Source: Lachnospiraceae bacterium (GTDB lineage Bacteria; Bacillota; Clostridia; Lachnospirales; Lachnospiraceae). From it: a DNA stretch of 43,669 nucleotides. The first letter of the stretch is position 1. Each line of letters begins with the position of its first letter. Location of the stretch: the NCBI GenBank assembly GCA_021199235.1, contig JAJQIL010000061.1, positions 1 to 43,669 on the forward strand. Reading direction: 5' to 3'. The translations under genes were made by a program, and so were the position numbers. Shown piece after piece: positions 15,866 through 25,094 of this stretch. The notes below the pieces were generated by a model, which saw only the letters and a program-made list of their open reading frames with translations, was not told the origin of the DNA and made no database searches.

Positions 15866-17595
15866 AATTCACCCACCAACTTTCTAAAGTACGAACATTC
15901 TTCTCGACCAAAAATTGGAACTACAAGTCCTCGGTCAAGCATTCTATTTCCATTCTCACAGGCAGTTTCTGAAATCATACAACAAGAGTGACAAGCTGCT
16001 CCGTTTGAATTTTTACCAGCTGGAAGATTGCTCATGCATTCTGGATCATTTGTGCAAACAAGAGCCTCTTGGAAAGCGTCTTTCATGAGATTAGTTATCT
16101 GTTCTATACTTCCAAGTTCCACCAAGCCTCCTAGAGAGCCTTCCTTGTCTGAACTACCTGTGTATAATAGTATACCAGACATTTTGTCACTGAAATAAAT
16201 TCTTTCTCTGATAGCTGATGAAGAATAGCCTGATGACAGAGACATCTGCTTTATCATTAAATGCGAAAAGGTATGCATTAGAACATAAACCGCGTCTCGC
16301 AACACAGTGACCTTCCATTTCTTTGATTCGCAGAATTCACGGTATGAATCAGCATATTTTTGTGAAAGAGCGTTTACTGCGTTAGAATTTAGCCAAGTCT
16401 CAAGAGTGGCTTTATTAAACTCTATAAATATTCCTTCCCCATTAACTTCAGCGGCAGGAAGCCAGCGTTCTTGCTTGCCCTTGCTCAAAGCGACAACATT
16501 AGGCTGCTCGTCTGCATCAGGATCTGGCGCATCTACCCTAGTAAATCCAAGAAGAACTCGAACTTCTCTAAGTCTGGTTACACGGATTATTCTACTAAAG
16601 TACTTTTGCAGATATCTTGGCAGTGTATCTTCCTCGGTCTTAAAATGCTTTTTGTTTGACGCATAAGCAGGATCGTTATGATGTATAATAGCATTATATT
16701 CCATCTGCTTTATTTCAGTAAATTCTTTGATATTGCGCATGCGGCGTTCAAGCGCTTCATCAAATTCACTTCTTGTATATGCGGAGAAGTACATCTCATA
16801 CGTTTTTGTTATGCCTTCATCACCCATCAATTTCTTTGCAAATTCTATATCGCGCAAATGTTCATCAATCAGATTATACAATGGATTAATCCATGGAGGG
16901 ATTGAAATCGCACTTCTGCTTACAGCAAAATAGACATTCGAAGCACCTCGTTGTGACGGTATAACAGGTTTATTGCAACGCTGATTTTTAACATTAGGTC
17001 GGAACGGGTGGTGCCCGGAACATGTCAGTCCTTCAAAATTTTCTCGTTGAGTTGCTCCGTTCATGCTGCGCTTAGCTCCACAAGAACATTCAACCCACAT
17101 ATCCGCTAGAGTAGAAGTATTGCCGATGGAGTACATTTTTAACTTACCATTGCAATCAGAGTCGCCTCTGTGTACCCACCATCTCCACGGAAAGTCTGAC
17201 ATATGCCCATCTTCACAAATTGTAATAAAACGTGAGGGATAGGCAGAGCGATGACACTCTGGGCAAGTAACACCATATTTGAGATACTTATCAAGGTCAA
17301 AGTTTTTCCTCGCATCAAAGAGCCTGTTGCATTTCAAATTAGAGCACACATGCCAATATGGAAAGGTCACAACGGGTACATCCCCTGAAAAACTCGTGCG
17401 AGGCATATAAAAACAATCGACACCCAAGTATGAAGCAAGTCGGCCATCAATTATTTTTTGACCCTTCTGTTTCCAGTACGATATATCAAGGATTGTCACA
17501 GAATCCTTTACCGCATCCACAACAGAACCTGGGCCAAAGGTGGTTATAATTTGATTGGGGCGCAATTCCCCTAATTTATTATTATCAAAAGCCAT
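15847..17595 (-). CDS. drmB: DISARM DrmB protein (DUF1998 family)
   Basis: The start at 17595 is chosen because GGAGGA lies 7 bases before it, overlapping the end of drmA; the frame opens further upstream but would overlap drmA by about 95 bases. This gives 582 residues. Cysteines at 84, 89, 111, 114 and 127 with CEDGH suggest one or two zinc sites in the N-terminal half. The C-terminal DUF1998 segment contains LMHTFSHLMIKQMSLSSGYS and GILLYTGSSDKEGSLGGL, and ends with a CxSCC cluster. DrmB acts with the helicase DrmA as the core DISARM complex that loads on phage DNA ends. One base separates it from drmA. Strong call. Confidence 0.92.
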   Translation of the reverse strand: MAFDNNKLGELRPNQIITTFGPGSVVDAVKDSVTILDISYWKQKGQKIIDGRLASYLGVDCFYMPRTSFSGDVPVVTFPYWHVCSNLKCNRLFDARKNFDLDKYLKYGVTCPECHRSAYPSRFITICEDGHMSDFPWRWWVHRGDSDCNGKLKMYSIGNTSTLADMWVECSCGAKRSMNGATQRENFEGLTCSGHHPFRPNVKNQRCNKPVIPSQRGASNVYFAVSRSAISIPPWINPLYNLIDEHLRDIEFAKKLMGDEGITKTYEMYFSAYTRSEFDEALERRMRNIKEFTEIKQMEYNAIIHHNDPAYASNKKHFKTEEDTLPRYLQKYFSRIIRVTRLREVRVLLGFTRVDAPDPDADEQPNVVALSKGKQERWLPAAEVNGEGIFIEFNKATLETWLNSNAVNALSQKYADSYREFCESKKWKVTVLRDAVYVLMHTFSHLMIKQMSLSSGYSSSAIRERIYFSDKMSGILLYTGSSDKEGSLGGLVELGSIEQITNLMKDAFQEALVCTNDPECMSNLPAGKNSNGAACHSCCMISETACENGNRMLDRGLVVPIFGREECSYFRKLVGELCQVEI

Positions 17596-17596
17596 G

Positions 17597-20500
17597 TTAT
17601 TCCTCCGTGTAATAAAACATATTCGCAGAGCTTTCAACCTCACGCATAGAACGTAATGTTGCTTTTTCGTTTTCATCATGCGGCTGCTCATATGGGTTCA
17701 TCAATCTGTTGTAGTGTTCGGTACCCACAACATAATAGCGAAGCGGCTTAGACTGAGAAGCCTGTAATTTCCACCAATCAATGAACCTGTCAATTTCTTC
17801 CTCCGCATCAGCCCTTGCGGAAGGTTTAATGATGTTTAGACGGTCTATTATCAGACTTTTCACAGAATCGAGCTGTTCTTTCGTCAAGGAGCCTATTGCC
17901 GCCGCATCGGGATTATTTGCCATATGTGGGAATTTAAGTCTTATGGCTGAAATTATCAATGCATGCATAACGCGGTCCCTCGCTCGCGCGGAGAACGGAG
18001 TTGCAGTTGTTCCCTCAACAAATCTGTATAGCTGTGAGTGATATCCGGTAAAATTCTCGTAATGCGATAAGTCGCGCGGACGGTACGCATTATATAATGT
18101 GACAACCAAGCCAGGGAAAGCACGTCCAATACGGCTTGTTGCCTGTATGTATTCCGAGTTCTGTTTTGGCTGACCAGTTACAACCATAAGGCCAAGACGA
18201 TCAACATCCATGCCCACGGCAATCATGTTTGTAGCGATAGCAGTATCTAGACATTCTTTTGAATCACAGGTTGTCTCAAGTTGATTCAGCTTCTCTGGAA
18301 TCTTGTATGAGGACATTCTGGATGTAATTTCCACATTATGATTAAGATACCGCTCTTTCTCCATGTCATATTTTTTCTTGATGAAATGAATTCTTCTACG
18401 AATATCATCTTGTAAAAGTCTAACCGCACCTCCAAGTTCTCGGATACTGTTAAAGTATCCGACTAAAGTATAATATGGGTCGATCACGTCGCTATATTCA
18501 TCCTTAAGCGAATATGCCGATTGAAGAATAATAGCATAAACTCGGAGCAATGCAGTTTTTACAGACTGTCCCGGAGCGCATATACCTACATATTTTCGGA
18601 ACGGGTCACTGTCCACTGGTATCTCCCTTATAAAGAAACTGTCGCCTATCTCAAAACCGTTCGGTGGAAATTGCGTCGTGTTTTTTCTAGCGTATAGGCA
18701 CTTTGTCTGCGCCTCTGCATTCTTGATTGTTGCTGTTGAAACCACGTATTTAGGTTTAATACCATCATGAATGCACATATTCTCAATTATAGTTTCGTAT
18801 GCACCATATACTGTTCCAAGCGGTCCCGTGATAAGATGAAGCTCATCTTGAATAATCAACTCTGGAGGAAGGAATGGTCTTATGTCGCTGATTGTTGATG
18901 CCGGTAATGAATCGGTTTTTTTGTGATGCGCATGCTCCGCTCCAATTGCTACATATCCGTCCCGGCTACATACTCTGTCAACTCTTCCAAAGAGGGCATT
19001 AGTATTTACATCCCAAGGAAGACGCGCAAATTTATCCACTGTCGATAAGATTATGGTTGGACACTTGGAGTATATCTCTTCATCAACAAGGTAGACCGGA
19101 ATTGGTATTCTATCATTCCTATATCTATAAAATTGACAATCACGGTCAGAACAGTATATTTCGATAGACTTTCTATCTGTGTCAATGTTGAAATTCTCTT
19201 CTTTAAGCGGTTTCCCACAAAATGGGCATGTAAGAAGCTGTTTATACACATGGTTTTTTGCGCTCCTTGCAGCGTACGGATTATCCGGTTTCTCAATAAA
19301 TTCTTCGAATTTGTTTGGTGTTACACCGCCTCCAACCCAGAAACCTATGCTGATAGGCTCTGTTCCAAATTTCGGATAGGCCTGCCTTCTAATCATTTCA
19401 GCCGCCAGAACCATCTTTGTAATACGGTCTCTTTGTTGCGTAGTAAGTAAACGAAGAGTGTAGCGAAGCATAACCGTTACACCTCCATCAGAATTGTACT
19501 CTCCATCATCCGTTGCTCTAAGTCTTCTATTTGCAATTACGAAAGCCATGAGACCAAGATATGCTTCCGTCTTACCTCCGCCTGTAGGGAAGTACAGCAA
19601 ATCAACAACTTCACGGTCCTTGTGGCGCGGATCGACTATTCCTGCAAGGTTCATAAGAATAAAGGCAATCTGAAAAGGTCGCCAACCGAAGTTGTTATTA
19701 GGATTCTTAGGGTTAATGAAGTCTTGAAAACTGCACTCGATCTCTGAGCCGTGCTTCTTTGCATAGCCTTTGATACTATTCTGCAAAAAGATAACACGAT
19801 TCATAAAACAGAATGCTTCAAACGAGGTATCATCCGTTTCAATGATATGGATTCCTTCTCGAATACGGTTCAATGCATCCTTACAACGCTCAATGACTTT
19901 ATTTCCGATTTTCTCCTTAAAGTCCTCATTACTCATCTTGGCGTTACCGAGCAAAGTTTTGTTTATCCAACTCTCGTAAGAATCTGCAAGAGTATTAAGC
20001 TTTCCTATAGTTTCTTCTTTTTTTGACTTTACCGACATGGTAAATGTGGAGAAGAAATGCTTATCAAAGCCGTCGAGAGCGGCACTGACACCAGGAAATT
20101 CATATTCAGGTATGAATGACGATTTCACACAAGTAGTTCTTCCGTTAACTGGTTCATCCCAAACTGCAGCGCATCCACGACCTCGTCCCATAATAGGACG
20201 TTGCTCGAAGTAGAATTCATCTGCAGCAAGAATTTCCCTGCAGATATGTTCAGCTACAAACACAGCAGAGCCATTCTCCGCATAAGCTTTGATTTCCACT
20301 TGAAACATAATTGCTTCTGCGCTGTTTTCCGGATACTTTCTCTTGTTAATGACATACGCAGTAACAAGAGAATATCCGCCCTTTAAGATAATTCGAGACA
20401 CATGAACATGGACGTTAGAATCACAAACAAGCTGAAAATCCTTTGTGCGGTTAAAATCGCTAAAAATGACATGAATCGTTTCTTTCATGGGATGGCGCGT

Positions 20501-20914
20501 GTAAATTGCACGATTGTGTTCCTTCTCATCTTTACCCATATATTTTTGGGAAGACTTTACATAATCTCCCCAAGATACATCCAGATTGATGCTTTCCGTA
20601 TCAGCTTGAACGTAGAAGCTGATACCAACAGAAGAGGGCAGTTGGAAACGAGTAGCAGAAATAGGCTCGTTGTCATCATCCTCACCAGCCGTAAAATCTT
20701 CACCATCTTCAAAAGCCATGTCCGCATCAACTTCCTGTTCACTGGCACAGGAATTGTCCTCATTATCATTTTGAATGTCAAGCATTCCCACAAGGTAGGC
20801 ATAGCGCGGATTTTCCTCTAGAACCTCTTCTTTGTCTCTTGGACCAATGAGGTCAGTTCTTATGGCATCAATTATTTTTTGCCTTACCTCTGCATATTTA
20901 AATCTATCAGCCAT
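17597..20914 (-). CDS. drmA: DISARM helicase DrmA
   Basis: The ATG at 20914 overlaps the stop of the preceding gene as TAATG, with GGAGGA just before it; this gives 1105 residues. An acidic stretch (about 58-83) is followed by a long N-terminal domain. The motor starts late: Walker A PTGGGKT at 443-449, then a probable zinc site (CPFCGKP...CSDRDC), STVDKFA, the box QDELH in place of DEAH, VSTATIK (motif III) and QATSRIGRAFPG (motif VI). This domain order is characteristic of DrmA, the DNA-binding motor of DISARM; the same helicase type is found in Druantia-like systems. It is one base from drmB, and expected to act with it on foreign DNA. Confidence 0.93.
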   Translation of the reverse strand: MADRFKYAEVRQKIIDAIRTDLIGPRDKEEVLEENPRYAYLVGMLDIQNDNEDNSCASEQEVDADMAFEDGEDFTAGEDDDNEPISATRFQLPSSVGISFYVQADTESINLDVSWGDYVKSSQKYMGKDEKEHNRAIYTRHPMKETIHVIFSDFNRTKDFQLVCDSNVHVHVSRIILKGGYSLVTAYVINKRKYPENSAEAIMFQVEIKAYAENGSAVFVAEHICREILAADEFYFEQRPIMGRGRGCAAVWDEPVNGRTTCVKSSFIPEYEFPGVSAALDGFDKHFFSTFTMSVKSKKEETIGKLNTLADSYESWINKTLLGNAKMSNEDFKEKIGNKVIERCKDALNRIREGIHIIETDDTSFEAFCFMNRVIFLQNSIKGYAKKHGSEIECSFQDFINPKNPNNNFGWRPFQIAFILMNLAGIVDPRHKDREVVDLLYFPTGGGKTEAYLGLMAFVIANRRLRATDDGEYNSDGGVTVMLRYTLRLLTTQQRDRITKMVLAAEMIRRQAYPKFGTEPISIGFWVGGGVTPNKFEEFIEKPDNPYAARSAKNHVYKQLLTCPFCGKPLKEENFNIDTDRKSIEIYCSDRDCQFYRYRNDRIPIPVYLVDEEIYSKCPTIILSTVDKFARLPWDVNTNALFGRVDRVCSRDGYVAIGAEHAHHKKTDSLPASTISDIRPFLPPELIIQDELHLITGPLGTVYGAYETIIENMCIHDGIKPKYVVSTATIKNAEAQTKCLYARKNTTQFPPNGFEIGDSFFIREIPVDSDPFRKYVGICAPGQSVKTALLRVYAIILQSAYSLKDEYSDVIDPYYTLVGYFNSIRELGGAVRLLQDDIRRRIHFIKKKYDMEKERYLNHNVEITSRMSSYKIPEKLNQLETTCDSKECLDTAIATNMIAVGMDVDRLGLMVVTGQPKQNSEYIQATSRIGRAFPGLVVTLYNAYRPRDLSHYENFTGYHSQLYRFVEGTTATPFSARARDRVMHALIISAIRLKFPHMANNPDAAAIGSLTKEQLDSVKSLIIDRLNIIKPSARADAEEEIDRFIDWWKLQASQSKPLRYYVVGTEHYNRLMNPYEQPHDENEKATLRSMREVESSANMFYYTEE

Positions 20915-23565
20915 TATTTTTCTTCCTCCACGATATGTGCTGTTCCAAGAGTGTATTTGCAAGTATTCCCCAGATGTATATTATCATCAGAAATGAGTTT
21001 GTATTCCCACGTCTTATTGTCTGGGTCTGCTGTTGAAGCAAATTTACACCATTTTATTCCTTCTCTTGCTTTCAGTATTACATCTTCCGAGGTCACTTCA
21101 TTCAAAGCCTTTACTTCAACCATGAATTTCCCATCATTTGTTTCCACCAAAAAATCCGGATTGTACTGTTGGCCAGCTTTCCAAAACAAACCCAGCTGGT
21201 TCAGTGGTGGTTTAATCCAACGAATAACATCTGCATCTTCCTCTAAAATGATAGAAAAGATACGTTCTGTATCACTGTCAAAAGCGTTTGCTGGATAGTA
21301 TGACTTTTTGTACCCAGTAAAGAGATATTTTTTTATATTACTCTTATCATAGAATGGCTTATCAAATTTTACTTTACCATCCTCCTTGACATTTCTCGTA
21401 AACTTGCGAAACAGAATAAGATCCTTCTGTACAATATGGATATCATGAGTCTCTTTATCCATATGCTCATATATCTGCTTCCTAATATCATTTACAATCA
21501 ATGAGGCGTATCGGCGAACAATCCGCCTTTTATCTTCCTCATTGCCTGGTAATTGCTCAAGATATTGTTCCACTACATCGATAACAAAATCTGCATCGTT
21601 ATACGACAACTCGCTAATTGAATCAAGGAGCATACATGCTAACGTATTCATGGCATCGTTGACTTCAAGAATTTGTGCATCCACAACCGATAGTAACTGT
21701 TGATTAACAGCATCAAACCGTTCAATTTTAGCCATGGCAACCTCGAAATCCGCAATGGTACGCTTCACCTTAAAGCGATTAAAGTGTACCTCGGATGTTG
21801 TTTGCACAAGTATTTTAGGAACCGAAATGGCTTTTCTTGAATATTCTGTTACCACCTTAGTAAAGTCATCCTTGCTCAGTGGCTGTTTTTTTCCTTTTTC
21901 GAGTATCTGAGGAGCTTCTGGTGTTGCTGTTGAAGAAGCAGCAGTAGGACTATCGCCCATTATATCAGGCTGAATATCAAACAAAGACAGCTGAGTTGTA
22001 TCCTCAACCTTTTTTGTTCGCTGTGAGGCCATGAAGTTCTTCATATATTCCTGATAGATTTCTAACCTTGTTTTCGGATTACTTACCTCAATAAATGATT
22101 TTACACCAGATGCTGTAATTGCAAAATCGATTAGTGTAAGCTGTCCATCATCTTCGACTACACTTGAGACTCCAACAGTTTCTGTGTTTTCAACGGTTGC
22201 CTTGTCAAGATCACGATAGCGGAAGATATCACTGCTCTTAATTTCGTCAACAAGTTCTCTGTAGTGGTCATGTGCAACGATATCAAGTGAATCTAGGTCT
22301 TCGTTGCCTGTCTGCTCACCAAATGGAAGCCTTAGGCCTCGTCCAATAGTCTGCATGGCAAGAATATCGCTTTTGGCAGCATTAAGCGGAATAATCGTAT
22401 ATAAATTGTTTACGTCCCAGCCTTCTTTTAATTTGTATACATGCAAAACGATTTCTATAGGATTCGAAGCGTTTTCTATCGAAAGCAGGAGCCGAATATT
22501 TTCCTCAGACTCCTCGCCAGTCTGCTTTGAATGAATCTCTATAACTCTGCCCATATACTTTCCATTCTGAAAATTATCATTGTCAATCAAAGCACGAATT
22601 CTCTTGGCATGGTCAGTATCCTTGCATGCAATCAAAACAATCGGTTTTACATAATCTTGATTATGTTCGCTGCAATATTCCCTTAATATTGCTTTGCGAT
22701 GTTCATGCAAAGTAAGACCATCGCGAATTTTCATCTCCTCAATATCATCTTGATTATACCCAGCCATGTTGGAGCGTCCCATCACAACAGGTATTTTCAA
22801 GAAGCCCTCAACCGCTCCACGAGCCAAGTCGTAGGAATATATTACATTTGAGCTTACTTTTGGCGTAGCTGTAAATTCCAATCCGAGAATTGGCTTTAAA
22901 TAATTGATGGCGTTCATAGATGCTGGTGCATAATATCTATGTGCTTCATCCATACAAACAACAAGATCATCAAATTGCGCCAATACATCGGCAAAAGAAG
23001 CTCCTAACGTTTCCTTGAATCTATGAAAATTAAACTGTGTATCCTTTTTACTGTTAAAAATCTTCCCTATATTGAAAATGAAAAGCTGGATCTCAGATGT
23101 CTTTTCTATTTCGAGAGACATTTGTTCATACTTTACAGGGTATGTATCATAGTTCTCACCATCATACACTTTGGGTCGCCCCATTTCTGCTTCCAATCCT
23201 TTAAATATATACTTTGGGTGGCTTGGATTAGATTCTTTACGCAGCTTGTCATAGATGGTGTTTCCTGGTGCAAGTATGAAAAAGTGCTTGTATCCCTTGG
23301 TTTTGTAGAGATAATAAATGCAAGCACCCATAAGCCTAGTTTTACCTATGCCAGTTGCCATGGCGTAGCAAAAAGACGGGAAAGCAAATTTTGTTTTCAC
23401 ATCATGGTTATGTTCACAATATTCTGAGGCAGTTTTCTCCACAGTTTCCTTAGTATCCCGTTTATAATCACAATGTGAACTGATAGCATCGAGGCAGGAG
23501 AGCGCTTCTCCCTGTGGAGTTCTCAAACTCATCGCGTATTTAATTTTACTCACAACATCTGACAT
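20914..23565 (-). CDS. Type III-like restriction (Res) subunit inside the DISARM operon
   Basis: 883 residues. The helicase has Walker A in MATGIGKTRLMG (about 69-80), DEAHR at 206-210 and LEFTATPK at 229-236, with QTIGRGLRLPFG as motif VI. The C-terminus carries an intact PD-(D/E)xK nuclease: PD at 803-804, then VEVK with Glu817 and Lys819. This is the layout of type III Res subunits, which cut after ATP-dependent communication between two unmethylated sites. It abuts the Mod-like gene upstream and overlaps drmA by one base. A Res-like nuclease between the methylase and drmA is not part of the DISARM core as I know it, so this may add real cleavage to the system. Confidence 0.87.
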   Translation of the reverse strand: MSDVVSKIKYAMSLRTPQGEALSCLDAISSHCDYKRDTKETVEKTASEYCEHNHDVKTKFAFPSFCYAMATGIGKTRLMGACIYYLYKTKGYKHFFILAPGNTIYDKLRKESNPSHPKYIFKGLEAEMGRPKVYDGENYDTYPVKYEQMSLEIEKTSEIQLFIFNIGKIFNSKKDTQFNFHRFKETLGASFADVLAQFDDLVVCMDEAHRYYAPASMNAINYLKPILGLEFTATPKVSSNVIYSYDLARGAVEGFLKIPVVMGRSNMAGYNQDDIEEMKIRDGLTLHEHRKAILREYCSEHNQDYVKPIVLIACKDTDHAKRIRALIDNDNFQNGKYMGRVIEIHSKQTGEESEENIRLLLSIENASNPIEIVLHVYKLKEGWDVNNLYTIIPLNAAKSDILAMQTIGRGLRLPFGEQTGNEDLDSLDIVAHDHYRELVDEIKSSDIFRYRDLDKATVENTETVGVSSVVEDDGQLTLIDFAITASGVKSFIEVSNPKTRLEIYQEYMKNFMASQRTKKVEDTTQLSLFDIQPDIMGDSPTAASSTATPEAPQILEKGKKQPLSKDDFTKVVTEYSRKAISVPKILVQTTSEVHFNRFKVKRTIADFEVAMAKIERFDAVNQQLLSVVDAQILEVNDAMNTLACMLLDSISELSYNDADFVIDVVEQYLEQLPGNEEDKRRIVRRYASLIVNDIRKQIYEHMDKETHDIHIVQKDLILFRKFTRNVKEDGKVKFDKPFYDKSNIKKYLFTGYKKSYYPANAFDSDTERIFSIILEEDADVIRWIKPPLNQLGLFWKAGQQYNPDFLVETNDGKFMVEVKALNEVTSEDVILKAREGIKWCKFASTADPDNKTWEYKLISDDNIHLGNTCKYTLGTAHIVEEEK

Positions 23566-25083
23566 CTATCTGACCTCACTTTCAAATACACATTTCTCCA
23601 GAAGATCTTTCGGTATTTTCTTTATGTCAATATTATCCGGCAATATCATATCCGACTGAATCTTCGTCCCGTAAACAAGGAGAGACTGACCTTCAGCAAG
23701 TCGCATGGACAGTGATTTTATGTATTCCGCATTAATAAACTCCATTGTAATATGAATAAAGCGTTTTTCTGACGAATATCCATGAAAACATTCCTGTGGT
23801 TTGTAATGGAAACCCTCTATCTTACAGATTGCTTCACATATCATCTCAAATGTATATTCAGGGTTTATCTGATAAATTGGCAGTTTGTCATTTTTCACAA
23901 GTAGGCTAGGTGCTAATTCATAAAAATGATAACCGCCACCTCCTTGCCACGAATATTTCTCAGTAACACCAATACGGTCTACGCCATCAACAATTCTATC
24001 CATCCTTCTTTTGCACTGGTCATAAGCCTGTTCTCCTAACTCTATTCCAATCCATTTACGTTTCATTTTATGTGCAACAGCAACTGTGGTTCCCGAGCCC
24101 AAAAAGGAGTCAAGAATTAAATCCCCTTCATTTGTAGCAATGCTTAAAATACGTTCGACCAGTTTCTCTGGTTTGGGTGTGGCAAATGGATTATCTGGAT
24201 TAACATCTTTGACTTCTTTTTTTGCGTCTTGAGTAGATCCAACATCATCATATTTCCAAATAGTCATTGGAACACTACCACCTTTTACTTCGCTCAAAAA
24301 TGTTTTTTTTCGAGGAACGTTATTACCTTTAGCTCCAAACCATATTCTATTATCCTCAACCAACCGTTCAAATTCATCTTTTGTCGATATCCAACTTCGA
24401 CTCTTAGTAGGTGTTACAATTCTGCCACTAGGAGTTTTAATCGGATAATCCGTAGTAGCGCTATAAGTCCGAGCGGTAAAATCGCTCGATGTCCATGGGC
24501 CTCTGGGATCATTATCAGGATTTTTATACCTGTCGTCCATTTCTTGCGTACGAGGAAGTAAGTTCGGTTTCCATACTTCTTTATTTTTAGCATAAACCAA
24601 TATAAAATCATGTGAATCAGATAACCATCTTGCATCATTTTGAGGAGAAAATTTTTTTTCCCATATCACATTAGCAACAAAATTCTGTCTCATGAATATT
24701 TCATCACATAAGACCTTCAAATATGCCTGCTCGTCATCATCAATACTTATCCAAATGGTTCCATCTTCCGACAAAAGGTCCTTTAATAATTTAAGACGAT
24801 TTCGCATAAGGCTAAGCCAAATGCTATGTTCTAAATTATCATCATACTGTTCAAATGCTGCGCCTGTGTTATATGGCGGGTCGATATATATACATTTAAT
24901 TCGTCCTGCAAAATCCTGCTGCAATGCTTGTAACGCAATAAGATTATCGCCATGAATTAACATATTTTCACTTGACGCATCTCCATAAGATTTACTCGTA
25001 TCCTCTATTAAAATACGCGGTTCTACAACCTTATCATCATATTTCCCAACCCAAGTTAATTCCAATCTGCCTGCCTTCTGCAT
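23566..25083 (-). CDS. Type III-like N6-adenine methyltransferase (Mod / DrmMI-like)
   Basis: 505 residues. The catalytic motif DPPYNTG at 68-74 comes before the AdoMet motif DSFLGSGTT at 325-333, the order of beta-class adenine methyltransferases such as type III Mod. Between them (about 140-320) is a variable region that should be the target-recognition domain. It directly abuts the Res-like gene, as mod and res do in type III systems. It also occupies the place of the adenine methylase after drmD in class 1 DISARM, so it may serve both. Expected role: marking host DNA at an asymmetric site. A little shorter than many Mod proteins, with no broken motif. Confidence 0.87.
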   Translation of the reverse strand: MQKAGRLELTWVGKYDDKVVEPRILIEDTSKSYGDASSENMLIHGDNLIALQALQQDFAGRIKCIYIDPPYNTGAAFEQYDDNLEHSIWLSLMRNRLKLLKDLLSEDGTIWISIDDDEQAYLKVLCDEIFMRQNFVANVIWEKKFSPQNDARWLSDSHDFILVYAKNKEVWKPNLLPRTQEMDDRYKNPDNDPRGPWTSSDFTARTYSATTDYPIKTPSGRIVTPTKSRSWISTKDEFERLVEDNRIWFGAKGNNVPRKKTFLSEVKGGSVPMTIWKYDDVGSTQDAKKEVKDVNPDNPFATPKPEKLVERILSIATNEGDLILDSFLGSGTTVAVAHKMKRKWIGIELGEQAYDQCKRRMDRIVDGVDRIGVTEKYSWQGGGGYHFYELAPSLLVKNDKLPIYQINPEYTFEMICEAICKIEGFHYKPQECFHGYSSEKRFIHITMEFINAEYIKSLSMRLAEGQSLLVYGTKIQSDMILPDNIDIKKIPKDLLEKCVFESEVR

Positions 25084-25094
25084 CGTGACTCCTC

